A stretch of 64,000 nt of DNA from Tetrastigma voinierianum (GCA_016808115.1 JAEQBH010009418.1:1-64000), one strand, 5' to 3'. Counted from the stretch's first letter, positions 45,000 through 57,654 are shown. Notes: generated from the letters alone by a model not told the origin. Made by a program: numbers and translations.

Positions 45000-45270
45000 A
45001 AGTCCTGCTGGCTTCACAATCACAGTATTGTGCACATTGCATATTGCTGTACCTACTAAGTGCAACTCCAACCGAGAGTTGCTATCGAGTGTCATCATGC
45101 TTCGTAAAATGACAACGCCAGATAAAATCGGAGTTTGATGGAGGTGGCATCAGAGATGGCAAAATGTCATCTAGGGTTTTGAGGTGGCATATTTGGCGAC
45201 TTTAAAGAGAGAATGGAGAGGTTGCAAAATAGCGGTTGGTGGCTACTGTTCCTCTCAACGGATATATTCC
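45000..45270. other. GC-richer MITE-like segment
   Basis: GTGCAACTCCAACCGAGAGTTGC near 45060, then GGAGGTGGCATCAGAGATGGC and TTTTGAGGTGGCAT, ending with GCGGTTGGTGGCTACTGTTCC. Repeated GGTGGCAT words resemble plant hAT-type MITEs, but matching terminal inverted repeats are not visible. From 45271 to 46200 only AT-rich DNA is seen. Confidence 0.3.
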
Positions 45271-46217
45271 ATCCCATATTTGACAAGTTTAATTATATTT
45301 TTTAATAAAAAACATTGAATTATTTCCTTTAAAGTGTAATCTATCATTCAATATCAAATACATAAAAAGTTCATAAGACTATATAAATATGGGTCCATCT
45401 CAATCTAGTATAAGATTTTAAAGTCGTAAGTACTTAGTACAAGCAGGACAATATATAGTCATTCTGTGACCTAGTATGAGGTGTTTGTTCGTTTAATTCT
45501 CTAATCCCCTAGGAGACAATGAGTGAACTCTTCTCAATCTAGTAAATGCGTTTTAAAATCGTGAAGACCTCCCTTTGATCCAAAACGGACAATATCTGTA
45601 TATGGTCCAAGTCGTTACAAATCCTATGAGACTCTCATAAAGCCCTAAAGTTAAGAGTCAGTAAATCTCTAATTACAGCAAAGAATTCGAACTAGAAACC
45701 ATAGTGACCAAAGTCAATAGGTATTGGATTTTTAGCCCAATGATTCAGTATTTTGAGTTTGAATGAGAGCATACAATAGGTTCGAATTAAGCAGAACTCT
45801 CCCTCGAATCGATAACTACATATGTTTAGTAAATTATATTGTAAAATAAATGCTTGGTAGGTTTAGACTTTTACCAATATATTATTTCTAAATTAGATAT
45901 TTAAATAGGGGAATCATTAAGAATAAATTAAATTATTATTATTTTTATTTATAAAACTAAGATTTTGTGATGTGTAGGAGCATTTGATGATCTCCATCCA
46001 TCCATAAAGTATATTTCTTCTATTTGAATATTTCTTCTATTTGAGTGAAACCTCTAATAAAATTTTATTCCATGCTCTTTATATTTTTTATACATCTTTC
46101 TTTTATAATATAAAAAGAAAATAATTTTATTGATTCGAATTAGCTATATATCATTAAAACACATATACAAATTCTCTAAAAATCATAAATGATGAAACAA
46201 CAATCAGAGTTAACGGT

Positions 46218-46405
46218 ATAATAAATAAGCTTAAAGCCTACAAATTTGATAATATTATGGTATAATGTCTATAATTTAGGTTTCGATATCTTTTAAAATT
46301 ATAAAATACAAGTTCAATAAAAACTATAGATAATGAAATAATATCTAGGTTAATAACATAATAAATCGGCTTAAAACCTATAAATTTGATAATATTATAT
46401 TGATT
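46218..46405. repeat. 140-bp tandem duplication
   Basis: TAATAAATAAGCTTAAAGCC followed by TACAAATTTGATAATATTAT (46220-46259) recurs as TAATAAATCGGCTTAAAACC plus TATAAATTTGATAATATTAT (46360-46399), with related GATAATGAAA/ATCATAAATGATGAAAC sequence before each. Confidence 0.7.
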
Positions 46406-47206
46406 ATAATTCATAAGACTCAAGTTATTTAACATACTGAAGACCATAATCTGATTTGTTATCTTTGTTTGATCAAATATGCTTTGCATATGCGAATAAA
46501 TCACACACATATGAAACAACAAAGAAGATAGCAAAAGCAAATATCGTAATAAGGCAGCTACTTAAAGCGAAACTATTCTTGATAAAGCGATGAAATCATT
46601 GAAGAAAAAACAAAATAAAGCAGCGTATTTATGTGGAATATGATTTTGTAATGAACAAATTAAAAGAAAAAAATGTAAACGGGTGATTTCGGGTCACAAA
46701 TGATTAAAAGATCACATCTCTCTTTGCTTAAGGAATATGAGTTTTTTCAAAAATATACAACACCTTGCAAATTAATTTAGAAAGCAATCAAAATTTAAAA
46801 TAATTTAAATTCTATTTAATATTTCATTTATTCAATAAAACCAGAAAGAAAAATCATTATCCATGACATGTTGTTCATCTTTTGATGTTGACATTGTCTC
46901 CAACCAAACATGATATAAATTTCTACATCACAAGCCATATAGGAAAATCTTACTTATCTAATATTTTGAAAGACAGTGTTAAAATGATGAGTAATATTAT
47001 ATTATTATACAATCCCTCCACCAAACCACTTTTGAAACCTTTTATTAAAGTGTACATGACATATGGTGATGACCATTGACATGATGTCATGGGACATGAC
47101 AATGATATGACATATGGCCATGAGATAAGTCATCACCCATGCCCTTATCTATTATTTAAATTAAATACAGCAAAATGTTTCATGGACCATTTAGATTACA
47201 TGCTAT

Positions 47207-47207
<1 letters not shown>

Positions 47208-47286
<79 letters not shown>
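47208..47286. repeat. (TA)n microsatellite
   Basis: About 78 bp of nearly pure TA. Confidence 0.95.
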
Positions 47287-47289
<3 letters not shown>

Positions 47290-47407
47290 CAACCTATAAT
47301 TGAACTTAATCGGAAAGTATGTATTATTATTTTGGAAATAAAAACAAAAAGATTAGAAAAATAAAAGAAATCTGATTCGTAACAAGGAAGGAAAAATAAT
47401 TATTTAT

Positions 47408-47987
47408 CGATTAAATTATTATTTATTAATTTGATATACTAGTTTAATGTATAATTATTATTTTAAATAATTGGGTTTAATTAAAATACAATCTCTACCT
47501 AAAAAGCTAATTATCATTCTTAAAAAGTATATTTTTTTTTGTTTTTATTTTCAAATTGGTAGTCTAATACATATTTTCCCAAAATTAAACTAGATAATAT
47601 CAATTATTGATACTAGACTTAAATGGTAAAAATGTGAAAAGGAATTACGAAAAATCTAAACTTAACTTCTTGTAAAAATATGATATTATAACATAATGTA
47701 CTCGTATAAAAAAAATCACGAGCAGCCAGAAACTGAGACGAAACACCGAAATGTCTGAGTCGTGGAAGGAGTGAGTTTTAAAAAAATTCTGAGGAGAATG
47801 TGTTTGTTTTGCGGTAAAAAGACACGATTCTAGGGGCTCTAGTTCAAATGTCTGGTGGAAACATGTTTTCATTTTCTTTATGGTAAAATTTCATGATTGA
47901 GATGTGGAAAGAAACCATATGTTTTATTTTTTGCAAGTTTCCCATGAAATTTAATCCCCAAAGTTAATAAAGTCATAGCCCTACAAT
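47408..47987. repeat. R1 repeat copy 3, second piece
   Basis: Resumes the match to copy A at about 190-765: TAATTATTATTTTAAATAATTGG, AAACTAGATAATATC with AATTATTGATACTAGAC, CACGATTCTAGGGGCTCT. Ends AAAGTCATAGCC then CTACAAT, the worn left copy of the CTAAT target duplication of the next element. Confidence 0.8.
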
Positions 47988-48594
47988 TGCGCCCAAACCG
48001 GAAGTCCGTTGACTGCGGAATCAACCTGGAATATACTCGTGAATGTCGGGTGACGCAGCGCTTTTCCACGAAAAATCGAGCGAGAGTCTCCTTTATGCGG
48101 GAAGGCTCTGCAAATAAAACACAAATATCTTGTCCCGAAACGATTGCAATATAATCCAATATATCCAATCACATGATATCTGACCATGGGCCCATAAACA
48201 ATACTCGATATACATACCAACTATATACCCAATAGTTACAAGAGTTAATGTTTTATACTCTTCTGACATATATCAAACTTATAGGTTCTATTACTGTTTT
48301 ACCCAAATGGGAACCAAAGCCCTGGCTTCGGCTTTTCTTCAATCCTAGGTCTCTAGAATGAGCAGTTCCCTCATACGCTCACTGTACTGTAAATAATATC
48401 CTCGACGGGGTGAGCTAGTGCTCATTAGTGGAATCGCCCAAGTGGGATACTCACCACCTAAGTGCGGTCGTGTTCGATGAAAACACATTGAGCAAATGCG
48501 TGATCATACTTGAATGTGCGTAGCCATTCGGTCGAGTCCTCACCGACTCCCTCACACTCGCCTAAGCCTCGTATGAGAATGTTATGTTTTATTT

Positions 48595-48800
48595 GTTTGT
48601 GGACAACCCTCCGAAGTGTATATATCAATTGAGCCGCTCCGACGATTGATATATTATTTGTTTATGGACTACCCTCCGATGAATATCAATTAGGCCGCTC
48701 CGACGATTGATATTTTATTTGTTTGTGGACTACCCTCCGATGAATATCAATTGAAATTTTGCTCAGGCAGTTGATATTTTTAATTTGGATCCGATAATTA
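48595..48800 (-). repeat. LTR dyad repeat array (minus 3' LTR)
   Basis: Three units of about 62-66 bp. Read on the plus strand each has ATATCAATT(G/A)-(A)GGCCGCTCCGACGATTGATAT then TTATTTGTTT(G/A)TGGAC and TACCCTCCGATGA. The period is regular here, making this the clearest example for measuring unit length. Confidence 0.8.
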
Positions 48801-49615
48801 ACATTTTTAGGCCAATGCTCCGACCAAATTTCTGCAGACTCATCTCATTGCACTCCTTACATAGTCTAGAGTGTTTCGGTGCGCATATGGGTGCATGTAT
48901 GCCAGTGCACGTCTGAGGACTAATCGCATCTGAAATAATAGCATGCACATATCGCATAATATCCAATCACACAATCATGTCATGTAATTAATCAATTTCA
49001 TCAAATTAAGCTCACTTGGGCTAATGATCAAACGAACAATTAAACTTGAATCACTTTCGACCAAGCACATTTTCACACAAAAATATATTTTTGTGTCACT
49101 ATTCTCCCTATGAGCAGTAAAGCCTAGGTTTCTGGTTCAAACACACATCCATTAAATTAGGTTCACTTTCGTGAACCGCATTTCCATGACCATTTTTGGC
49201 CTCGTTCCAATCAATCCATGATTTATCACAAAATGCAACATTCAACCACCCAAATCCAGCCGTGATCTTGGCTGCTACATTTAGTTTCAAAGAATTTATA
49301 TCCAATTCGAATTAAGGTTTGGGGCGATCCAACGACGCCGTGGCGCCGTTGGCTGGCGTTAGTAAGCGGCAAAATGGGAATAAAGCAAGTAGGGAGAAAC
49401 CCCTGCCTCTCGGGAGTTTTGTCGAAGCTCACAAGAACCGGAGTCCACGCGTGCTGCTCGTAGAGGCGTCTTTCTTCTCGGCCCGCGCCGACGGTCGGAT
49501 CGCCGTATTTACAGAGAGAAGGAAGGCTACCATGTTAAAAAAGCGGGTTTTGTTTCACTGGCATCTCATTTACTTTCTCTTTTCGATTCCCGTTTTCCTT
49601 TTTCTATTTGGGAGA

Positions 49616-49642
49616 AGACAAACACTATTTAGTGTTTTGTCT
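49616..49642. repeat. Near-perfect LTR hairpin
   Basis: AGACAAACACTA, two bases, then TAGTGTTTTGTCT: a 12-bp stem with one bulged T and a 2-base loop. The same hairpin is at 59050-59076 in the 5' LTR, unchanged. Confidence 0.85.
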
Positions 49643-50032
49643 TATTATCATTTAAATCAAACTCCAAAATGACCATTATGTCCCTCATTTCCCAATTTTG
49701 ACATTAAACCTTGCTCTCGATTTGTGCAATTTTCATCATTTCTCTAATCATACCATATGGCACATGAGTATATACTATCATGACTTTTGTCGCATCGAAA
49801 ATCGTTTTCTGACACGGCTGATGCCACCGAAAAGCGTATCCTTCAGATTATCTGGAATTTCTGAGAATTTTACGTGCTAAGCTGAATTTTGAGGCGATTC
49901 CAACGGTGCAATCCGTTTCATCATCTGAGATCTAGAGAATAAATTTCGGATTTTTAACCGAAATTACAATTTTTGTAATCGAAATTACGATTTTGCCCTT
50001 TTTCCATAAATTGGAATTTCTCGGGTCTTACA

Positions 50033-50051
50033 TTCTCCCCTCCTTAAAAGG
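50033..50051 (-). other. Polypurine tract
   Basis: Minus-strand CCTTTTAAGGAGGGGAGAA immediately before TGTAAGACCC; near-identical to the tract at 9771-9788. Confidence 0.85.
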
Positions 50052-50149
50052 AATTTCGTTTCGAAATTCTGGACAATCATATCACTCACATGCATATGCA
50101 ACATGCATTCTACCATGCATATGCTTCATGTTAATTGATAAGCAGTGAA

Positions 50150-53100
50150 TACGTACCTTGACCTAAACAAGAAGGGTAGGTGGCCATATCGTGTCGCTCC
50201 CACGTGGACTCCTCCACTCATAGTGCCTCCCCTTAAGTACTACCGCGAAGCCTCGTTGTCTTGCGTCCTGAAGCACGATCACGGTATCAATAATGCACAT
50301 TACACTCCTCGAAGGTCTCATCGTGTCCAGCCTCGATCATCTGACCCACCATGAGCTGGATGCGGGTATATTTACGGGGCATGGAGCGTCAAATACCTCG
50401 TGGACACACGACATCTTTAGGCGGTAACGCGCAGCCGTGCCTTGGCAGTGCCTACCCTCGATATCGAAAGGCCCAATGAACCTCGCGATAGCTTCCGTGC
50501 TGTCGGTTTGACCCTCCCTTCTTAGGCATACCTTGAAGACATGATCCCCCGACCTCGAACTCTAAGAATTCGACGTCAGCACATCGCGCAAGCTCTTCTG
50601 TGGCTCTAAAGCGGTGAGAAAACGTTGTCGTATCAAGCTCACGCTTCGGAGGTGTCTCTAATCAAATCGAGGACCGATGATGGAACTCTCTTCCACGCTG
50701 GTCCCGACATATGATATCTACATGGCCTCCGTACCGCGGCTCATATGGTGCCATTTGCACACTCGCCCGTCTTTGTTGTTGTAGAAGCGAAGATTCCACT
50801 AAGGAGCAATTATCTCCGGCTACCCCCTTATGATCCGGGTTTACATGCTCGCGACATGTCCTCTAACACCGTATATAATCCATACAACACGTAACCCTAC
50901 CTGACCCTTGCTTGGTGTATGGCTAACCTCTCGAGTGGCAATCAGCGTGATCGATGCACCTTCCGTCTAGTCCATGTCATGTATGACCTCCATTATACCG
51001 AGCCCTTGCCCATTTCAGCAACGCAATGCAATTGCTAAAGGGGTATCGATTCTCGAGTCACTCCGACTCACATCACTCAACTCTAAGTCTACGTGATAAC
51101 TTGACAGTGTGTTTTCATTTCGATTAACATAACTCTTCGGCTCACACTTTGAGCCTCTTACATTCACACAGAAATTCGGGATATCTCCCCGGGTCTCTTC
51201 CACCCTAACTCCAGTGGTGAATGACCGTACCGTGCACTCACACCCGACTCGACGCGATGTTACCGTGCACGCGAACGCAATAATGCCATAATTCCGGAGC
51301 AGATTCTCGGAGATCTCTCACTCATGGTCGACCTATCGATTGACTTTCACCCTACATCCTAGGGAAGAACATCTATGCACGGCTTCTCTAAAGGCCTTAA
51401 CCTCTAAGCCCCGAATCCAAGGCCGTGTCGGGGATGCCAACCCGGTAGGTCCCAATTCTGTTTCTAACCCGATGGTGTCAGCTCATCCATGTCAAACGAC
51501 ATCGACAACCCGATAGGTATACCACCACAAGTCCCTGCCTTTATCTTACTAGCATGACTACGATACGTCACGGCTTGACCCTGCTGCGGCCCCCTACGGC
51601 CTACTCTGTCTTGTTGGGAGTGCTTGTATAACACCAGAACTAAAACCAGTTCTCGACCCATACTAGGGTGTGGAGGAATGAGCAAACCTCTCTCTGTTCT
51701 ACATTCTTTGGAATTCTTATTTGTCCCAAAGTCACAGGATCCACCATGGCGGGGGCTGATCTGCGTCTCACATGCCCGAACTGGCCCGGTCTGAAACTCG
51801 TGTGAGAGCGAAGTCTTACTTGCCTGCTGACCCCAGAAATGATCCTCCTCTTGCCAACACCCATCAGGAGTGCTCCCGGTATCCTCGTCTACTCTCTGTA
51901 ATTAGATTGCGTCCAAACCATGAGTCCGTGTCCGTAAACCAAAAATCCTCTGATCACCTTACTGAATGGACAACCCGGCCCATTCTCAAATCTCTTGTAA
52001 TATCGGCCAATCCCAAAGAAACCATTATCTGAAGATTGACATTGGTCTCTCCCGACTCATCACGGCTGTTCCTACGGTCGTGACACTCCCGATCTTAACA
52101 TCACGTGCAAATCTCACCACGATGGCCCAAGCTCGCACTTGCGAACTTAGCGTCTGGTGATGGTCTCTTAACAAGCGTAATACAATCCCAAGTGATACTC
52201 ATGCTCCCGCACGATGAGATTAGATCAAATGTCATCGAAGACCACGACAAAGCGATCTGAATGAGGTTGGAATACCCACATGCATGAGATCCATGAATCT
52301 TTGCTAATTGCATTCGTCAATCCAAGAGGCATCCAGTAAACTCAAAGTGCCCATGTCACGTCCTAGCGTCTTGAGATAATGTATCCACAACCCTCGGTGA
52401 TAGTAACCGGTCACGAAGGTCTATCTTAGGTAGACTGGCTCCTCTCAGCCCCGATGATGAATCATCGACCACAGGTAGTGGGTGCCGATTCTTGATCGTA
52501 ACCACATTCCAGTCATTAGTCAATGCACGGTCGAAGGGTCTTGTCCTTCTTTTTCGCCATGACGGGCCCATGGTGAAGTGCTCGATCTAATGAACCTTGT
52601 CCAATAGCTCTGTGGCCCGGACTGCGAGTTCTACTTGACTCAATCGGTGCCATTTTATACGGAGTCATAGAAATGGGTGAAATGCAGTGTAACTTCGATG
52701 CAGAAGTCTACTACCCTCTGTGGAAGCTGATCCGAGTAGCTCATGCGGAAAAACATGCATGCTCGCATACCCTTTCGAGGTAGATCTAAGTCTCTGGTCT
52801 CTCCTCGTCCTCTAGAATTGAGCCACTAGCCAACACTTCTTATCCTGACACTTGGACTCGTATCTGTCTGAGGCAAAATATCATGCTTGTCCCCTTGAAA
52901 CACCACACGAGTACCATCCTGCGTATGACGGTAACTCTCCTTCCTTAATCGTCTCACACATGGTTATCGGTATCCATCCTAGGATGACATCGAACTTTGA
53001 CATGTTCATGATCCTCGGGTCCCTTTGTAGGTAGAAGTCCCGAGATCTCCTTCATGACCTCGACTATCATCCTTATTCTGCCACTAATCCTAGGAGAACT

Positions 53101-53481
53101 CACGTCTTGGCTCTCTAAGGTCTCCTAGAGGTCCTTGCCCATTCCACCATATTTGGGGCCTTACTCTCTGATTTGGAACACGGCTAGTCTAATCTGACCA
53201 GTGTGGGAGGTAATTTCTGGCCTCCCAACACCTTCTCAATCTGTATGAACCAATGGTCTGCCACCATCGGATCTCTCCCACTGGCTAGATGCCAGGAGAT
53301 CTTCGTCCTAAACTTACGGAGGTTGCAGGACCTCTCACGACTACACCCGCTAATAACTGGCACGTGCGATAGTAGCCGCCGCAATACCTATAGCCTCAAC
53401 AAGGGCTTGCTTATCAAATACTGGTGGTGCCTGACCAGTACCCTGTGGACGCCCTCTACGTCCTCGTACTCGACTAGCCAT
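50150..53481 (-). pseudogene. Gypsy gag-pol remnant (gag, RT, RNase H, integrase, chromodomain-like tail)
   Basis: Gag start at 53481 reads MASRVRGRRGRPQGTGQAPP, then ALVEAIGIAAATIAR; further on are gag blocks DPMVADHWFIQIEKVLGGQ (about 53270-53215) and IWWNGQGPL. RT pieces: KKKD-like then NDWN-VTIKNRHPLPVVDD (about 52540-52460), LRGAS--KIDLRD and the active-site block RFVVVFDDI (about 52255-52230), where one residue is lost, then EHEYHLG. The thumb/connection block LGLA-YYKRF lies near 52020. Integrase and tail pieces: MAPYEPRYG (about 50750), RKYTRI (about 50370), ESTWERHD and ATYP (about 50205-50165). It is shorter than an intact gag-pol of this group, so internal deletions accompany the many frameshifts. 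Confidence 0.8.
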
Positions 53482-54159
53482 CACATTATTTCAGTGTGAT
53501 AGAAATCATTTAATTTTTTTCATTTAGGTCTAACTAGCAATGCACATATCGATTACTAATAGACTTAATATGGCCTGGCATTCAAACACCCTAAAGTGGC
53601 GCTAAATTCCAACCACTCCGGTTCATTTATTCAATAAAATTCCAAGTTTTCTTGTTCATTCGTTATCGAGTCCTGGGTGTAGTTGTAACATTAGCGTTCA
53701 CCCTTTTCCTATACGCATTACACCATGCATATAATTTCCTACGCAGCAATGCTAAAATCACAATTTCCAATAGTGAGTTAAATACAATCTGATATCTCTA
53801 AGGCATAAAAAGCCTGACCAGAGACACTATTCATACACATAAATGGAAGTGTATACACATTGTTCTTGCATTGCAAATATTAAGACAATTAGCTCTGTTA
53901 AAACATTTTTATCAACAAAAATTTCATTTTTGAAGAAATTTCATTTTTCAAAATTTGTCTCATTTTATTAAATTTTATTTTATTTGATTTTTTTAAAAAA
54001 AAATTCGAAATTCTTGTTCACAGGTTGGCCGGTCAATGATTACGTTCACGGATTACTATTCTTAGTTTCTTTATTCCGCGGATTACTATTCACGGTTTCA
54101 CATTCCACGGATCTTGTTGAGTCCTGATACAAAGATTATGTGCAACACACTTCGACCCC

Positions 54160-54480
54160 TTGTTGTCTTACAATACAATTCCTCCTTAAGCCCTCCTATT
54201 GCAATACACTTCCTCATGTTTATTCTAATCTAACCCCTTCCCTCTAAGTCACAATACAATATAGTATTGCAATACAAACTTAATACTCGAATAACCTTCT
54301 TCTACGCAATACAATTTTGTGTGTGCAATATGACTTTTAGCCCTTCCAAACCCTCTCTTGCAATACAATTTCTTATCTGCAATACAACTATATATTCTGA
54401 TACATTTTTCTAGCCTAAACAAGCCTCTCCAACTTGCAATACTCTTCACTTTCTTGCAATACAAATTTTTTTTTTTTTTT
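54160..54480 (-). repeat. Irregular TTGTATTGCA repeat array
   Basis: On the plus strand (T)GCAATACAA or a one-base variant occurs about a dozen times in 320 bp with variable spacers rich in CCTCT/CTTCC, for example near 54170, 54208, 54250, 54270, 54306, 54360, 54380, 54436 and 54456. In element sense the word is TTGTATTGCA. Not found in the plus-strand element's leader. Confidence 0.75.
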
Positions 54481-54575
54481 TTCTCACAATGTAATTTGGG
54501 CAGTAGCCCAAAAACGGTTCTGCACCAAAAAAAATTTTCATTAAATTTTTCATTTACGCACATTGGAAATGCACC

Positions 54576-54577
<2 letters not shown>

Positions 54578-54652
<75 letters not shown>
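54578..54652. repeat. (TA)n microsatellite
   Basis: About 75 bp of TA inside the Gypsy leader; a second, shorter array lies at 54868-54903. Confidence 0.95.
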
Positions 54653-54656
<4 letters not shown>

Positions 54657-54869
54657 TTTTTCATTTTCGGGAGACACCCAAATAAATTCATATTATTTTG
54701 TTCAATTTTCTTCAATTTTACAACTTGTAAACCTTAGAAAAATTTATTTTTTTTCTCTAATAACCCAAAATAAATTTATGAGGAGTATTTCTTTTATTTC
54801 TTTATTCAAGCTTACCCACCTTAAACTCCAAAATGTCCTAACACCTTAAAATTTTAGTAAATTTCTCAC

Positions 54870-54903
<34 letters not shown>

Positions 54904-55451
54904 TCTCATTATAATGCCAAATAAAATTGCTTCAAATTTATTTTGTTTGATATTATTATTTTTCATTTAGTGCAGGAAAAAGGTCCAAGAATTTCCTCAA
55001 AACACTCCTTATATAACACTAACCTAGTGTTCGACCTCAGAATTTATTAAAATTTGATTCCATTATCGATATACCAAATAAATTTCTAAAAATTTATTTC
55101 TTTTATTATCTTCAGGTTTACTGTACAACTCCAAAGTGGATTTTCCAAACACCTATGTGCTATTTGCTAAGCACCTGAGCATTCACATCATACATACAAC
55201 ATGACATACACACATCTTCAATATTTATTAAATCACCGTACACCAACACATGCATGCGGTGTCTAGTTTTGTCAGTGATTTCTAGGTAATCACCTAAACC
55301 CGGTATCGAACCACACCTAGTGGTGATGTTCTTACTAAAACTATGGCCTAGCTTCAAATCCCTCCAATCTATAGGTTTCCATATACCTATATACATCAAA
55401 CCACCTAGTGGTGATGGATACCAACCGAGCTCCTAGGTATTCGTATCGCAA

Positions 55452-55464
55452 GCTACGATACCAA
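55452..55464 (-). other. Primer-binding site
   Basis: Minus-strand TTGGTATCGTAGC a few bases after the 5' LTR end. It resembles TGGTATCAGAGC, the site complementary to initiator tRNA-Met used by most plant Gypsy and Copia elements, with small changes. Confidence 0.6.
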
Positions 55465-55471
55465 GGCGTAA

Positions 55472-55578
55472 TGCCCCAAAACCGGGGTCAGTTGGCTGCG
55501 GAGTCGGCCGCGGAATACTTCGTGAATCTTCGGGTGACTGGCGCTTTCACGAGAATCGGGCGAGTCTTCTTTGTCTGG
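55472..55578 (-). repeat. 5' LTR of minus-strand Gypsy element, 3' piece
   Basis: ATGCCCCAAAACCGG to TCTTCTTTGTCTGG on the plus strand, matching 47988-48090 in the 3' LTR. It ends where another LTR (TGTGGCACTTTG) begins and is completed by 57655-59459. Confidence 0.75.
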
Positions 55579-57654
55579 TGTGGCACTTTGAATCCGGGGT
55601 GTCCGTTGACTACCCGTCAACCTGCGGAATTCTATATGTCTCGTATTGCGAGACACACATATGAGTAAAATAGCCACATGAGGCCCATACATCCATACTC
55701 ATAAAACAAATATCTCAACTATATTCTCATAGGTTCCATGCTTGTTCTACAAAAAGCTTTATATATATTTACAAAATATTTGCCAGAAGCCACATTTAGG
55801 CTTTATTCTCAAAAACTACCTCTACTGAGTCTTAGTCTCCTGGATAGTCCACATTGCACACGAAAGGGTCCGACGGGGTGACGGCTTGATAGAAAATTCT
55901 CTACAAGGGTTACTCCCACCTAAAATGCATATGCAATGGCGTATATAGCAATCAATCGCATTTCATACGATTATTTTCTATATAAATGTCTATATCATCT
56001 TGTGAGATGTAACCCTCATGCTCCTGCACAGTCATCCAGGCTCTCGCACGAAGTGCTAAATGTGAAATAAACTAGTCACACACCCACAGTAAACCATTGG
56101 AAAACCCTCGATTTATTTATCAGCAGTTTTGATTCTTTTCCTTTATTTTGTAGACCCACAGTTTCGGGTTTTACACCGTAGGGCGCGCCACGCCTTTTCA
56201 ACATTTTCACGAACTTACCGTCGGTAATTCGTGTCAGCGTTCTGAATAACGCAGCGGACTTCACTGCAGAAGGATCTACTGACTTGCTCCGCCCAAAACA
56301 TGTAATTTATCATTTTGATCATTTACACACTCGTGAATCTCTACCTTGGACTTTGTCCCATTTTCCACTGACTCGACCCGCTCTATGCTGATGGATCGGC
56401 ACACCTGCACCCACACCCATTTGGCGCGTGTGACCGTTATTGTGATGCATGATCTTGATGCATTTACCCTCATGTACATGCATGAATAGAGCACTACATG
56501 AAACATTTACACCATGGATAATTATAATTCATACATATAATTTGTCTCCATGCGACATATCAATACATCGACAACGCTCATGATAGCCATTTTCACATAA
56601 CATATTATTCAAGCAGCAACCTTTGATTAGGTCTGAAAGCGGGTTAACTCAACGAAGATCACGGCCCCCTTGAAACATATGAACCTGTTTCCAAATCCTT
56701 ATTTCCTATAAGAAACCTCAGCACCTAGAAAACTTTGGTTTCTAATTAAGCTCTGCTCCCTCGGTCCCAGTACCACCGATTATGGAATCCATACCCATTA
56801 ATTCCAAAGCTTGGAACTAATTTACGCCAGCCTCTCATGGCCTCCCACATAGCGGCTAAATTATAAAGCTGGGGCTAAAGTAATCGAGTAGGAAAATATC
56901 CTACCTCTTGGAAGTTGAAGAAACTCCCCGAAGAACCGAGTCCGCAGCGTTGTCCTCTCAGGTGTAGACCAACTTCCTTCTTGTCTCGAAAGAATCGCGG
57001 TCGGATCGCGCACAAACTAGAAGAGAAGGAGGACACTCTCTCTCTTAAAATGAAGAACATCCTTCTTGCATCTCCTTTTCCTTCTTCCTCGTTTTGCTTC
57101 CTTCCTTCTTTTCTTTTTGCTTTTCTTTTCCTTTTCTCTTTTTCTACTTTCTCTTCTCACCTTTCTTTCCATTTCTCCTCATTTCTCATTTCTCCTTTGG
57201 TTCTTTTCTCCTCCTTTTGGAGAAGTCATCACATTCGGTTAATGGGAGAAATTTATCTCTCTCCTTCTCAGGCAATTGGTGGCCCTCAATTTTCCATTCT
57301 TTTTCTTTTATTTCTTAATGCCCCTTTATGACATCATGTTCCACATGGCATCATATGGGCCATGAAATCCGTTCTCCCACATGGCTTAATTGTGAGCCAC
57401 TCCTTTTTATGCCAAGTGTCACACTTACATGGTGCGAGTGGCATCATAACTTGCCGTGTGTCATTCGACAACCAGCCTCAGCGTGAAATCCCGACCACCT
57501 CGAATCCAGCGAAGTCGGCGTGGTAGCTAGAGATTTCACGAGGCGGATTCAGCGGAAAAGTCCGTTTCAGCATCCGTGATCAAGGAAAAATTCCGGATTT
57601 TTAACCGAAATTTCCATTTTGCCCGCACAGAAAATTGGAATTTTCTCGGGTCTT
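55579..57654 (-). mobile_element. Gypsy solo LTR nested in a 5' LTR
   Basis: Minus-strand start is at 57654 (reverse of TTTTCTCGGGTCTT), end at 55579 (TGTGGCACTTTGAATCCGGGG). About 2.08 kb, without internal domain. The host LTR is contiguous across it when compared with 48085-48105. GTCTGG and GTGAGG flank it as a possible worn duplication. Its pyrimidine-rich block (57090-57220) groups it with 17424-18941 and 24992-27000 rather than with its host LTR. Confidence 0.75.

Larger units (their letters stand above)
43010..47407. other. 4.4-kb AT-rich insertion in R1 copy 3
   Basis: Present between two pieces of R1 that are contiguous at about 186-205 in copy A. No protein motif found. It contains a possible SINE (43347-43475), a hairpin array (44605-44895), a GC-richer MITE-like segment (45000-45270), a tandem duplication (46218-46405) and a long TA array (47208-47286). 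It may be several insertions or a non-autonomous element; its ends are not defined. Confidence 0.5.
47988..50032 (-). repeat. 3' LTR of minus-strand Gypsy element
   Basis: 2045 bp. Minus-strand start TGTAAGACCCGAGAAATTCC at 50032, directly after the polypurine tract. Collinear with the 5' LTR (57655-59459 plus 55472-55578). Contains the dyad array (48595-48800) and a near-perfect hairpin (49616-49642). The 49319-49672 plus-strand frame is antisense LTR sequence, not a gene. Confidence 0.85.
53482..55451 (-). other. Leader of minus-strand Gypsy element
   Basis: About 2 kb of non-coding sequence between primer-binding site and gag. It contains repeated CGGATTACTATTC words (54045-54110), the TGCAATACAA array (54160-54480), TA arrays (54578-54652 and 54868-54903) and AT-rich DNA. 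The frame at 54249-54563 with recurring LYCK arises from the repeat array. Confidence 0.6.
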
